Notes under the pieces: model-generated | The model's database searches: none | Seen by the model: the letters and a program-made list of their open reading frames with translations, nothing else | Told to the model about the DNA's origin: nothing | Shown here: in pieces, positions 1 through 8,377 of the stretch | How the letters are laid out: every line of letters starts with the position of its first letter | Numbering within the stretch: position 1 is the first letter of the stretch | Position numbers and translations under genes: made by a program | NCBI GenBank assembly: GCA_003229495.1 | Contig: QIEB01000419.1 | Span: forward strand, 1-14,073 | Length of the DNA: 14,073 nucleotides | From: Flammeovirgaceae bacterium | GTDB lineage: Bacteria > Bacteroidota > Bacteroidia > Cytophagales > Cyclobacteriaceae | Direction of reading: 5' to 3'

Positions 1-1
1 C

Positions 2-469
2 TATACGCTCTCCCGCACTGAGAGACAGGTGGAAGAGGTTAACAATGGAGACTGGTACCTAAGTAATTTAGACAAGACACATGACATATCGTTGGTTGGA
101 ATTTTTGAATTTAATGAAAGGCATTCTCTTACCATTAATTTCAATTATGCCACGGGAAGACCTACTACTGCCCCAATAGGGAGTTATTTAAATGAAAATG
201 GATTGATAATTCCAATTTACTCGGAAAGAAATCAATTACGGATACCGGATTTCCACCGACTTGATATTTCTTATACAGTGGATCAGGGATATAACAAGTC
301 AAAAAAGATAAAAACAAGTTGGAGTTTCTCAATTTACAATCTGTATGGAAGAAAGAACCCCTATTCAGTATTTTTCCTACAAAAGCCCTTTAATTTCCCT
401 ACCGCCAACAGGTTTTCCGTTCTGGGTAGTATATTTCCTTCAATCTCATTCAACATAGAATTGAAGTGA
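2..469 (+). CDS. TonB-dependent outer-membrane receptor, C-terminal part only
   Basis: This reading frame is open at the left edge, so only about the last 155 residues of a much longer receptor (family length usually 750-1000) are visible. What is seen is a series of alternating beta strands: an HSLTINFNYATGRP strand-turn, then FHRLDISYTVDQ, then WSFSIYNLYGRKNPYSVFF, and a last strand ending SFNIELK. These are the usual final strands of the beta-barrel in Bacteroidota receptors of the carboxypeptidase-regulatory/plug type, where the RNPYS motif and the closing LG-x-x-FPS-x-x-x-N strand recur. The protein would sit in the outer membrane and import a ligand using TonB energy; the ligand cannot be told from this end. 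Its stop overlaps the start of the DUF4249 lipoprotein gene by four bases (GTGA), so the two are very probably co-translated. A GTG at position 29 is internal and is not the start. Confidence 0.88.
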   Translation, partial: YTLSRTERQVEEVNNGDWYLSNLDKTHDISLVGIFEFNERHSLTINFNYATGRPTTAPIGSYLNENGLIIPIYSERNQLRIPDFHRLDISYTVDQGYNKSKKIKTSWSFSIYNLYGRKNPYSVFFLQKPFNFPTANRFSVLGSIFPSISFNIELK

Positions 470-1584
470 AAGCTAATTATCTCACCCTCAAACAACAGCA
501 GTTCAAACCAGGGTTTGGCATTGGACCCTGGCTCCTAATGGGGTTAGTCTTGATCATAGGCTGTATAGATGAAATTGACTTGGACGGTACCGGCGGTGGT
601 GGCAATAAAATGGTAGTGCAGGGACAACTAATCAAGAGTAGCCCTTCAAGTGTTCGAATTCGTGTTTCCCGTACTGCTGAATTTTCCGGCCGAAGCTTGC
701 CGACCGCTGTTTCCGGAGCCGTGGTAATTCTATGGGACAATGCAGGTAATGAACTACAGGTGCCAGAAGTTGAACCAGGTATATACGAAATGGAAATCAA
801 TGATGATAACTCTGATATGTCCGTGGAAACCGGAGGAAATTATATGATAGAAGTCGTTACTTCAGAAGGCTCTCAATACCAATCTTCCATGGAACCGCTC
901 AAGCCAGTACCTCAAGCGGACTCCGTTTCAATTGTGATAGTAGAGAGGGAAGAATTGGACCTCAATGATCAAAGGCAGCTGAAGCAGTACCTGCAATTTT
1001 TTCTTCATACATCACTAGTAGCCAATGAGTCCTCGGAACGGGCTTCCCTTCGGTGGACTTTTGAATCAATCTACCGGGTCGATGAAACGTTTGTTCCTGG
1101 CCCGGGTCCGGGTCCACAAACTTGTTTTGTAAGTCGTGGCCTAAACTTTGATAAGGTGGTAGTATTTAATGGGAATGAGGTGAACTCAGATCGTTTAGAT
1201 AATTTTTACCTGGTGGAGGACGAACTGGGGTTCAAATTTGCCTTAGGATATCTGCTTGAAATTAATCAACATTCACTAAGCAAAGGTGCATATGAATATT
1301 GGGACCAGGTAAGTCAATCAGTCGGCCTCTCAGGAGGTTTGTTTGAGGCTACTCCCGGGAGAATTGTGGGTAATATGTCTAATAAAAATGACCCTAATGA
1401 AGATGTATTTGGATATTTCTATGCCTCAGAGGAGCTAAAGGTAACCAGGTTTGTTACACCTGATGAGGCCGGTAGGCCTGAAGATTTTTGTTCTAGCCCT
1501 GTGTTTTCAGGAGAAAAGGTTTGTTTGGCTTGTGAAACAATTCAATTCAGCACCAAGGAAAAACCTGATTATTGGGGCCAATGA
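466..1584 (+). CDS. DUF4249 domain-containing outer-membrane lipoprotein
   Basis: 372 residues. A hydrophobic segment (about residues 20-32) ends in the lipobox I-I-G-C, so Cys33 is the likely lipidated residue, followed by an acidic stretch and a GTGGGG linker (41-46) that would tether the domain to the membrane. The body fits DUF4249: a beta-rich VVQGQL / VRIRVSRT opening (50-70), and the family hallmark near 297-330, with PGRIVGN, then NDPNEDVFGYFYAS. Three cysteines lie near the C-terminus (342, 353, 356), followed by KEKPDYW, also usual in this family. DUF4249 proteins have no proven biochemical role but are commonly encoded beside TonB-dependent receptors, and I infer a surface partner of the receptor upstream. 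The GTG at 466 is chosen because the next ATG (538) would leave too short a signal peptide. A PGPGPGP run (211-217) is a local oddity. Confidence 0.85.
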   Translation: MKANYLTLKQQQFKPGFGIGPWLLMGLVLIIGCIDEIDLDGTGGGGNKMVVQGQLIKSSPSSVRIRVSRTAEFSGRSLPTAVSGAVVILWDNAGNELQVPEVEPGIYEMEINDDNSDMSVETGGNYMIEVVTSEGSQYQSSMEPLKPVPQADSVSIVIVEREELDLNDQRQLKQYLQFFLHTSLVANESSERASLRWTFESIYRVDETFVPGPGPGPQTCFVSRGLNFDKVVVFNGNEVNSDRLDNFYLVEDELGFKFALGYLLEINQHSLSKGAYEYWDQVSQSVGLSGGLFEATPGRIVGNMSNKNDPNEDVFGYFYASEELKVTRFVTPDEAGRPEDFCSSPVFSGEKVCLACETIQFSTKEKPDYWGQ

Positions 1585-1593
1585 TGAATTGAT

Positions 1594-3240
1594 ATGACAA
1601 ATCGTCTGATCTATTTTCTAGTCATTTATTTCTGTATGACATTTTTTCCCCCGGTGTGTCCTCCTGCACTTGCTCAGGGAGAAGATGGGACTTTAATCCA
1701 TTTGGACAAACCCTACTATGTTGCTGGTGAAACGGCATACTTCAAGTTGTATTTCCCGGTAATATTTAATAATCATAGACCTATGCTGGAACTGTTAGTA
1801 TATAATGGAGAAGGAGTATTGGTTAATAAATCATACCTAAAAAAGGAGGAACGCAATTTTGTTAATGGTCATTATAAAATTCCTTTTGAGGCTGACCAAG
1901 GCATCTACAATTTAGTGGTAGCTTCATTGGTTGAAAAGAACAAACAAAATATAATAATTGCACAGATACCTCTTGCAATCTTCAGCGATTCAGATTCAGA
2001 ATATAAAGCAGATAAACATAGTTCAACCAAGTACTCATTCACCTCAGAACTGAACACAGAATTAAGAATATCTATTCAACTACAAAAGCCGCAATACCAT
2101 CTAAGAGAAGAAGTTAGCTTGACAATAGCAGTAACGGATCATCTGGGAAGACCAGTGAGTGCAAATACTTCTCTATCTGTAACTGATATAGGTATTATTG
2201 GTTCTTCAAAGTCTTATCCATATACCTCCATCCATGAAACGGGGTGGGTATTTGATCCCTCTCTATATCTGAGTGAATACATCCCAGTTACTGGAAAATT
2301 AGAGAACCGTAGAGACGGTCTATTAATGACGTTCTTTATGCCTTCATCAAATCGACTTTACTACACCACCTCAGAACCAGACGGGAATTTTCAGTTGTTA
2401 ATCCCAGGTTTCTATGGTGAAAAATCCATTCAGTATATTGGAGAATTTTCTGATGGTGCTGCAATAAATTTAAACCCGGATGATACTCTCCCCCATTCAG
2501 AAGAGCTGATTTATTCCACGTCAATTGTAAAGTATATTCAAGAAAGTCGTAAAAGAAAGCTCATTTATCAACTATATAACAAAGTAGAAGGTGGCGGACA
2601 TTACCAGATTCCTAAGGCTGTTGAAGTAGCTGCTCCTGATCGTCAATTCAAGGCGTCGGATTATCCATTCGAAGATATCCCCAGTTTTTGTAAAGAGCTT
2701 AGCACACCGTTGAAATATGTCAAAGACCACAACGGAGGATTTGAATTCAAAATGTTCAATACCGAAAGTAGGAGTTTTTATTTCGGGACCCCATTGTTTA
2801 TCGTAGACGGACAAATGACCAAAGATGCTATTTATTTGGCAAGCTTGGATTTTCAAGAGATCGATAAAATCAACTTGTACTATGATAACCAACGCTTGTC
2901 TAACGATTTCGGTTTTGCCGGATTCAGTGGAGTAGTCATAATATATTCAAAAGAGGGAAGTCTTAAAGTACCACAGGCTCCGTCAACCCAGTTGTTTAAG
3001 GTGAAAGGATTACAACCGCTGATTTCTAATAGTACCGGTAACATGGACTTCAAGTCAGGAGACCCGATATTCAAACCGCAACTATTGTGGGAACCAACAC
3101 TGGAGACTAATGCTAATGGGCATCTGGAAGTGACTTACCGGCAATCTGATGATGTAAGCCAATTTCAAATCGAGATAGTGGCCCAGTCTCAAGACGGAAG
3201 AAGAGGGCATGGCCGATTGGAATATCGGACCGTAGATTAA
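1594..3240 (+). CDS. Exported MG2 (macroglobulin-like) protein with a TonB-plug-like segment
   Basis: 548 residues. An N-terminal signal peptide ends near ALA-Q (residues 25-28). Residues 34-130 match the start of an MG2-type macroglobulin domain: the IHLDKPYYVAGETAYFK motif is the recognised Bacteroidota form. A second beta domain follows at about 160-270, opening QLQKPQYHLREEVSLTIAV. At 398-454 the sequence changes to a plug-like pattern: PLFIVDGQ, then EIDKINLYYDNQ, then FGFAGFSGVVIIYSKEG, which resembles the first domain of TonB receptors. The C-terminus (495-540) has the LLWEPTLETNANGHLEVTYRQSDD-type strand seen at the end of MG2/plug proteins, and is complete. It starts 9 bases after the DUF4249 stop, so it belongs to the same operon. 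The role is unproven; I infer a periplasmic or surface partner of the receptor. It is shorter than many relatives, which often reach about 800 residues. Confidence 0.75.
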   Translation: MTNRLIYFLVIYFCMTFFPPVCPPALAQGEDGTLIHLDKPYYVAGETAYFKLYFPVIFNNHRPMLELLVYNGEGVLVNKSYLKKEERNFVNGHYKIPFEADQGIYNLVVASLVEKNKQNIIIAQIPLAIFSDSDSEYKADKHSSTKYSFTSELNTELRISIQLQKPQYHLREEVSLTIAVTDHLGRPVSANTSLSVTDIGIIGSSKSYPYTSIHETGWVFDPSLYLSEYIPVTGKLENRRDGLLMTFFMPSSNRLYYTTSEPDGNFQLLIPGFYGEKSIQYIGEFSDGAAINLNPDDTLPHSEELIYSTSIVKYIQESRKRKLIYQLYNKVEGGGHYQIPKAVEVAAPDRQFKASDYPFEDIPSFCKELSTPLKYVKDHNGGFEFKMFNTESRSFYFGTPLFIVDGQMTKDAIYLASLDFQEIDKINLYYDNQRLSNDFGFAGFSGVVIIYSKEGSLKVPQAPSTQLFKVKGLQPLISNSTGNMDFKSGDPIFKPQLLWEPTLETNANGHLEVTYRQSDDVSQFQIEIVAQSQDGRRGHGRLEYRTVD

Positions 3241-3296
3241 CGATATTTGAAATTTGAAGTTACTGACTATATTGTCTTTCTTAGTTGAAATAGAAA

Positions 3297-4256
3297 ATGA
3301 AAGTACTGATTACCTCGAACATTCCTGAAACCGGGATTAAAATGTTAAAGAACGAAGGTATCCAGGTGGAAATATGGCGTCAAGATCAGCCGATGACTCC
3401 GCAGGAATTGGTGAAAAAATGCCAGGATTTCCAAGCCCTGCTAACTACCGGCATGGATAGCATAAACAAGGGTTTTCTACAAAAATGTACCCATCTAAAT
3501 ATCATAAGTCAGTTTGGCGCTGGATACGATAACATTGACGAGATAGAAGCGAGAAAACTTGGTATTGCCGTTGGAAATGCTCCTGATGCCATGACCGATG
3601 CTACCGCGGACATTGCCTTCGTATTGATGTTGGCTGCCTCAAGAAAAATCTGCCATCTCCACAAATCCATTGTTGCCAACGAATGGGGGTTCTTTAATCC
3701 CAGGGCACATTTGGGTCTTGAGCTAAAGGGGTTAACATTGGGTATATTCGGAATGGGTCGCATCGGATTTGAAATGGCCAAAAGATGCCAGGGGGCTTAT
3801 CAGATGAAGATTATTTACTGTAGTCGAAGTGAAAAACCAAGTGTGGAGCAACATTTTGGAGCAATAAAGGTATGCTTTGATGAACTACTTGAGCAGAGTG
3901 ACATTCTAAGCGTACATTGCGCACTTAATGACCAGACCAGAGGCATATTTAATAAAGCCGCATTTCATAAAATGAAGAAATCGGCATTGTTTATTAACAC
4001 CTCGCGGGGTCAGGTACACCAGCAAAATGATCTATATGAGGCACTGGTAGGGGGGACTATATGGGGTGCAGGGCTGGATGTAACTAACCCGGAGCCCATG
4101 AGGCCCGATGATCCCCTGTTGCATCTGGAAAATGTAGCTATAACCCCACATATTGGTTCCGCTACCATGCAAGCTCGTGATGAAATGTCTCGACAAGCCG
4201 CTCAAAACATTGTTCAATATTATCGGGGAAACAAGGTGGAAAACCTGGTAAACTGA
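3297..4256 (+). CDS. D-isomer-specific 2-hydroxyacid dehydrogenase (glyoxylate/hydroxypyruvate reductase-like)
   Basis: 319 residues, the normal length for the family. It is a cytoplasmic NAD(P)-dependent oxidoreductase interconverting 2-keto acids and D-2-hydroxy acids. The nucleotide-binding motif is GMGRIG (residues 152-157, GxGxxG). The catalytic set is visible: Arg237 in NTSRG, Glu266 in NPEP, and His285 in TPHIG. The substrate-side loop SQFGAGYDNID (71-81) and NAPDAMTDATAD (94-105) match the glyoxylate/hydroxypyruvate reductase branch better than the phosphoglycerate dehydrogenase branch, and there is no C-terminal ACT domain, so it is not SerA. The exact substrate (glyoxylate, hydroxypyruvate or another small keto acid) cannot be fixed. 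Its TGA overlaps the ATG of the MFS transporter gene as TGATG, so the pair is coupled and may act on the same compound. The 56-base gap upstream separates it from the surface operon. Confidence 0.9.
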   Translation: MKVLITSNIPETGIKMLKNEGIQVEIWRQDQPMTPQELVKKCQDFQALLTTGMDSINKGFLQKCTHLNIISQFGAGYDNIDEIEARKLGIAVGNAPDAMTDATADIAFVLMLAASRKICHLHKSIVANEWGFFNPRAHLGLELKGLTLGIFGMGRIGFEMAKRCQGAYQMKIIYCSRSEKPSVEQHFGAIKVCFDELLEQSDILSVHCALNDQTRGIFNKAAFHKMKKSALFINTSRGQVHQQNDLYEALVGGTIWGAGLDVTNPEPMRPDDPLLHLENVAITPHIGSATMQARDEMSRQAAQNIVQYYRGNKVENLVN

Positions 4257-5515
4257 TGGGAAGCAGAACCAGGAATGCAGTTATTATGGCAGCTTTGATT
4301 GTTGCCGGCGAAACTATATTTCTGCTGCCATTTGTGGTTGCCAGGATCTTTCGACCTACCTTCCTGGATGTTTTTGGTATTACCAATTTACAGTTAGGAG
4401 CGGCCTTCTCACTTTACGGTTCAATTGCCATGGCGGCTTACTTCCTGGGTGGACCATTGGCTGATCGCTTTTCTGCTCGCAGGTTAATGACCGCCGCACT
4501 ATTGGCCACCTCTCTGGGAGGCTTATTTTTCGTGGCCATTCCCTCACTTGGGGTGCTTACATTACTCTATGGGTTTTGGGGATTAACTACCATACTAATG
4601 TTCTGGGCAGCCCTAATACGGGCAACCAGAGAGTGGGGCGGAATTGAGGCGCAAGGGCGAGCTTATGGCATTCTCGATGGGGGGCGCGGACTGTTTGTGG
4701 CCCTTTTGGCATCTGTTTCGGTCTGGATATTTGCCTCGTTATTGCCAGCCGAGGTGGCATCGGCAACCATAGAACAAAGGACAGCAGCTCTGAAACAGAT
4801 CATTTGGATGTTTACTGGACTGGTACTATGTGTAGCGCTATTGGTTTGGCTGGTAGTGCCAGAGATTGACCCAACCACAAAGGACATTAGTCGACAGAAA
4901 CTGACATTGAACAGCGTTAAGCAACTACTGCGAAAACGGACCATTTGGCTACAGGCTATAATTGTACTTTGTGCCTATGTGGGATATAAAACCACCGATG
5001 ATTTTTCTTTATACGTAAGTGATGCTTTCGGATACAATGATGTGGCTGCTGCCCATATTGGTACCATCTCTTTTTGGGTCCGTCCGTTTGCTGCAATTGT
5101 AGCTGGATTTCTGGCAGACCGGATCAGGTCATCACAAGTTACTATAGTAGGTTTTGGACTTATGTTTTTTGGTAGTGTGGCTATTGCCGCAGGTATTTTA
5201 AATCCAGATATGTATGTAGGTTTAGTTTTAACCATCGTGATTACCAGCACAGGGATATATGCAATAAGAGGAATTTATTTTGCGCTGCTTCAGGAGGCAG
5301 ATGTTCCCCTGGCAATGACTGGTAGTGCTGTAGGGCTGGTTTCGGTTATTGGTTTTGCCCCGGATATTTTTATGGGGCCACTGATGGGGTTTCTTATAGA
5401 CCGTTCCCCTGGTGCGTTGGGTCACCAACATGTTTTTGTTGTTTTAGGTGTATTTTCACTTATTGGCTTAATGACGGCTCTTTTTTTTCAAAAGGCCAGT
5501 CGAGGTAAACAATAA
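4256..5515 (+). CDS. MFS family transporter, 12 transmembrane segments
   Basis: 419 residues, highly hydrophobic, arranged as two six-helix halves joined by a hydrophilic loop around VPEIDPTTKDISRQK (201-215). The first half carries a clear MFS motif A between helices 2 and 3, GPLADRFSARR (66-76). The second half has the matching GFLADR (284-289). The sequence RGIYFALLQEADVPLAMTG (338-356) and then SVIGFAPDIFMGPLMGFLID (363-382) is a pattern I associate with organic-anion type MFS carriers of Bacteroidota, but substrate specificity cannot be read from it. It acts in the inner membrane. The ATG shares a base with the stop of the upstream 2-hydroxyacid dehydrogenase (TGATG), which strongly suggests joint translation. 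By inference it imports or exports the hydroxy or keto acid handled by that enzyme. Confidence 0.88.
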   Translation: MGSRTRNAVIMAALIVAGETIFLLPFVVARIFRPTFLDVFGITNLQLGAAFSLYGSIAMAAYFLGGPLADRFSARRLMTAALLATSLGGLFFVAIPSLGVLTLLYGFWGLTTILMFWAALIRATREWGGIEAQGRAYGILDGGRGLFVALLASVSVWIFASLLPAEVASATIEQRTAALKQIIWMFTGLVLCVALLVWLVVPEIDPTTKDISRQKLTLNSVKQLLRKRTIWLQAIIVLCAYVGYKTTDDFSLYVSDAFGYNDVAAAHIGTISFWVRPFAAIVAGFLADRIRSSQVTIVGFGLMFFGSVAIAAGILNPDMYVGLVLTIVITSTGIYAIRGIYFALLQEADVPLAMTGSAVGLVSVIGFAPDIFMGPLMGFLIDRSPGALGHQHVFVVLGVFSLIGLMTALFFQKASRGKQ

Positions 5516-5549
5516 TTATCAGTATCTCTAATATTGAGATAACACAGTA

Positions 5550-5581
5550 TTTGAAAAACCACTATCGGTTGCCTATCTTTA
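5550..5581 (+). promoter_or_regulatory. Candidate Bacteroidota-type promoter of pckA
   Basis: A TTTG box (5550-5553) is followed after 20 bases by TATCTTTA (5574-5581). This matches seven of eight positions of the Bacteroidota -7 element TAnnTTTG with a usual spacing to the -33 TTTG box. It lies about 50 bases upstream of the pckA ATG, in a 115-base gap that separates pckA from the MFS gene, so pckA probably has its own promoter. The motif is short and was found by eye, so chance is possible. Confidence 0.4.
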
Positions 5582-5630
5582 AAAGGAAAGACAAAATTTT
5601 ATTTCAAAGAAACCAAACCCACCAATCCTT

Positions 5631-7226
5631 ATGAAAACGAACTTAAAATCCCTTATGAAGGACTTGATCAAATTAGGCCTCACCAATATCAAAGGTGTCT
5701 TATGGAATCTCACGCCGGCAGAATTGGTCACAGAAGCCTTGAGGAATGGTGAAGGGGTGCTAACCGATACTGGGGCCTTGATGTGCGATACCGGTAAATT
5801 CACCGGGCGTTCGCCCAATGACCGGTTTATCGTAAAGGACGATTACACTAAAGACAAAGTTTGGTGGGGTGATATTAACCTGGCTTTTGATGAAGAAAAA
5901 TTTAATCAATTGTATGATAAAATGATAGCCACCCTGGGGCGGAAAAGGTTGTTTATACGAGATGCATTTGCCGGGGCGGATCCGGATTTTCGACTAAAGG
6001 TCAGGATCATAGACACTGAAGCCTGGCATAATATGTTTTGCTACAATATGTTTATCAGGCCTACACATGATGAATTGAATGATTTTACCCCGGATTTTAC
6101 CATATTGGCAGTACCTGAGTTTAAGGCTGATCCGGAAATTGATGGCACCCGGCAAAGTAATTTTGCCATAATTAATCTAACCAAACGCATTATTTTGGTA
6201 GGAGGGACCGGATACACCGGGGAGACCAAAAAAGGGATATTCAGTGTGTTGAATTTTTTGTTGCCCGAACAAAACCATGTATTACCCATGCATTGTAGTG
6301 CAAATATGGGAATGGATGGCGACACCGCTGTCTTCTTTGGGCTTTCAGGAACAGGTAAAACTACCTTGTCCGCAGACCCCAACCGCCAATTGATTGGTGA
6401 TGATGAACATGGCTGGACCGATTCCGGGGTCTTCAATTTCGAAGGAGGTTGCTATGCCAAAGTAATTGACCTTTCGGAAGAAAAGGAACCGGAAATTTAC
6501 AGGGCCATCAAGTTTGGAGCTATTTTAGAAAATACCAGGTTTTACCCTGGTACCACTACCGTTGACTACAGTAATGGGGAGGTTACTGAAAATACCAGAG
6601 TGTCTTACCCGATTCACTATATCGAAAATGCTGTGGATAATTCCATGGGTGGTATTCCCCAAAATATTTTCTTTCTAACCGCTGATGCACACGGAGTACT
6701 GCCCCCAATTTCCAAACTAACAACCGGGCAGGCCATGTACCATTTCATTTCAGGATATACTGCAAAAGTAGCAGGCACGGAAACAGGAGTAACGGAGCCA
6801 CGGGAAGTTTTTTCAGCTTGTTTCGGGGCGCCATTTATGCCGCTGCACCCCACGAAATATGCCGAATTGCTGGGGGAAAAAATGAGCCAAAATCAAGTAA
6901 GTATCTGGCTGGTGAATACCGGATGGTCGGGAGGTCCATATGGAATCGGTGATCGAATCAAGCTGAAGTATACCCGGGCAATGATTACCGCAGTATTAGA
7001 CGGTAGCCTGGATAAAGCGGAATACCATCAACTACCGATTTTCGGTTTGAATATTCCTACCGAAGTGCCTGGGGTTCCTTCAGAGATACTGGATCCCAAG
7101 GACACCTGGGAGAGTGCCACTGAATATGATTTAAAGGCCAAAACTTTAGCACAATCCTTTATCGATAACTTTAAGAATTTTGAGGAATACGCCAGTGAAG
7201 AAATTATGAAAGGTGCTCCTGTTTAG
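5631..7226 (+). CDS. pckA: Phosphoenolpyruvate carboxykinase (ATP)
   Basis: 531 residues, full length for the ATP-dependent family. The cytoplasmic enzyme converts oxaloacetate plus ATP to phosphoenolpyruvate, CO2 and ADP, the first committed step of gluconeogenesis. Seen in the sequence: the oxaloacetate-binding FTGRSPNDRF motif (57-66, Arg60), the PEPCK loop GGTGYTGETKKG (191-202, with the metal-ligand Lys at 200/201), His221 in PMHCSAN, the P-loop GLSGTGKTT (237-245, Lys243), and the second metal site LIGDDEHGW (254-262, Asp257/258). ENTR (300-303) and the substrate-contact Arg323 in NTRVSYP are present. The P-loop form GxSGTGKTT marks the ATP-dependent rather than the GTP-dependent enzyme. 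No key residue is missing. It is apparently transcribed alone and ends only 2 bases from the stop of the convergent coiled-coil gene, with no obvious terminator hairpin in between. Confidence 0.97.
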   Translation: MKTNLKSLMKDLIKLGLTNIKGVLWNLTPAELVTEALRNGEGVLTDTGALMCDTGKFTGRSPNDRFIVKDDYTKDKVWWGDINLAFDEEKFNQLYDKMIATLGRKRLFIRDAFAGADPDFRLKVRIIDTEAWHNMFCYNMFIRPTHDELNDFTPDFTILAVPEFKADPEIDGTRQSNFAIINLTKRIILVGGTGYTGETKKGIFSVLNFLLPEQNHVLPMHCSANMGMDGDTAVFFGLSGTGKTTLSADPNRQLIGDDEHGWTDSGVFNFEGGCYAKVIDLSEEKEPEIYRAIKFGAILENTRFYPGTTTVDYSNGEVTENTRVSYPIHYIENAVDNSMGGIPQNIFFLTADAHGVLPPISKLTTGQAMYHFISGYTAKVAGTETGVTEPREVFSACFGAPFMPLHPTKYAELLGEKMSQNQVSIWLVNTGWSGGPYGIGDRIKLKYTRAMITAVLDGSLDKAEYHQLPIFGLNIPTEVPGVPSEILDPKDTWESATEYDLKAKTLAQSFIDNFKNFEEYASEEIMKGAPV

Positions 7227-7228
7227 TT

Positions 7229-8362
7229 TCACATTTTCTTGTATGCCACTACCGCCAATACTAACCCGACAGCGATAATTGCAATAAGAATTAATACTCT
7301 AAAAAAAAGCCGGTCAATCATGTCATCAACTCGATCGAAACTATAATCGGTGGTGTCCTCTACTATTGATTGAATCTGGTCAAATGATGCCTGGCGTTCT
7401 TCACGAATCAAGCTTTCCAATGCCATTCGTTGTTGAATGAGCTGTTCGATTACGATTGCCCGTTCACTGCCCATTTGTTCTAATATTGCTTTCCTTTCCG
7501 AAGACAAGAATCTGAGTGTTTCCCATCTCTGGCGGTTTAAATCAGTCAAGATGGTGTCCGTACTTGCATATATCAATTGGTCCATGGAGTCAACTCTAAA
7601 CGATAATCTTTCCAAAGATGAAACCGTCCGTTCAATATATTGAGACGACGAATCTGTGCCCAACATACTTCTAACGGATTGCTCAATATACCATTGGGTT
7701 AATTTGGGACTAAATTCCGTGTAATAGTTGAGGCGATCAGACATATTCCTTATGGCGTCGGTTAATGTAGACACTCCACTTTTAAAGCCTATATTTGCTT
7801 CTCCAACCCATTGGGCAGCTGCGTCAATGATGGAAGTACGGTTCAAATAATTGTCATTGATAGGGAAGTCAAGTGCAAAAACCTGAATATTGGTTTTCAT
7901 ATCGTCAGGGTTTTCACCAGTCAAATTAGTATGCAATTCCGGCCATTCTGCCAGAAAATCCATAAACAACACCAGTAGTGAGGGTTGAAAGGGACCCAAG
8001 TATTTAGTTCCCAGAGGCGATTCAAGGTATTCTACCATTTGGAAGCCGTAGACCCAACCATCAAAATATGCAATCAGGGGATCACTTTTGTACAACACAT
8101 GCTGCAAGGTTTGGATGGCCCTGATCCTGAAATCAAAGATATTATTATTATAATCCATTTGCCCGGTAAGCAATAAGCTGTCCACCGATGATTCGATCTT
8201 GGTGGAATACTCCAAAGCCAAATCATGAAGGTTGAGGAAAAGGGTATAATTGGGAACCTCTACCTTTTTACGTTTTTTGTCGAAAAATCTATGTCCGATT
8301 TGCCCTTCTATTGTAACTGAAGATGCGAGTATTAAAAACGAGATTAAAACGCAGCGGGTCAT
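7229..8362 (-). CDS. Exported coiled-coil protein with C-terminal membrane anchor, function unknown
   Basis: 377 residues. A signal peptide (MTRCVLISFLILASS, cleavage near residue 20) leads to a mainly helical periplasmic region. Residues about 240-345 are rich in charged and heptad-like patterns (LNRQRWETLRFLSSERKAIL, then ERAIVIEQLIQQRMALESLI) and would form a long coiled coil. A single strong transmembrane helix follows (about 354-373), ending in the short basic tail YKKM. The N-out, C-in topology with a coiled coil running into the membrane recalls sensory stalks, but there is no kinase, HAMP or methyl-accepting output domain, so the role is unknown. I do not recognise a named family. It starts 15 bases after the stop of the DUF1080 gene, so the two are probably one transcription unit, and its 3' end abuts that of pckA. 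Confidence 0.8.
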   Translation of the reverse strand: MTRCVLISFLILASSVTIEGQIGHRFFDKKRKKVEVPNYTLFLNLHDLALEYSTKIESSVDSLLLTGQMDYNNNIFDFRIRAIQTLQHVLYKSDPLIAYFDGWVYGFQMVEYLESPLGTKYLGPFQPSLLVLFMDFLAEWPELHTNLTGENPDDMKTNIQVFALDFPINDNYLNRTSIIDAAAQWVGEANIGFKSGVSTLTDAIRNMSDRLNYYTEFSPKLTQWYIEQSVRSMLGTDSSSQYIERTVSSLERLSFRVDSMDQLIYASTDTILTDLNRQRWETLRFLSSERKAILEQMGSERAIVIEQLIQQRMALESLIREERQASFDQIQSIVEDTTDYSFDRVDDMIDRLFFRVLILIAIIAVGLVLAVVAYKKM

Positions 8363-8377
8363 GAATGCTGGGTGGAT

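Noticed and set aside
1096..1116. PGPGPGP codon run in the DUF4249 gene as a repeat element
   Set aside because: It is a short in-frame linker of only seven codons, not a repeat array.
3246..3275. TTTG (3246-3249) and TATATTGT (3268-3275) as a promoter for the dehydrogenase gene
   Set aside because: Only part of the TAnnTTTG element matches, so it is not reported as a feature.
5523..5541. TATCTC / GAGATA hairpin after the MFS gene as a terminator
   Set aside because: The stem is only 6 AT-rich base pairs and has no T-run after it.
6041..6436. 131-codon minus-strand open frame inside pckA
   Set aside because: It is a shadow of a strongly supported gene and has no recognisable product.
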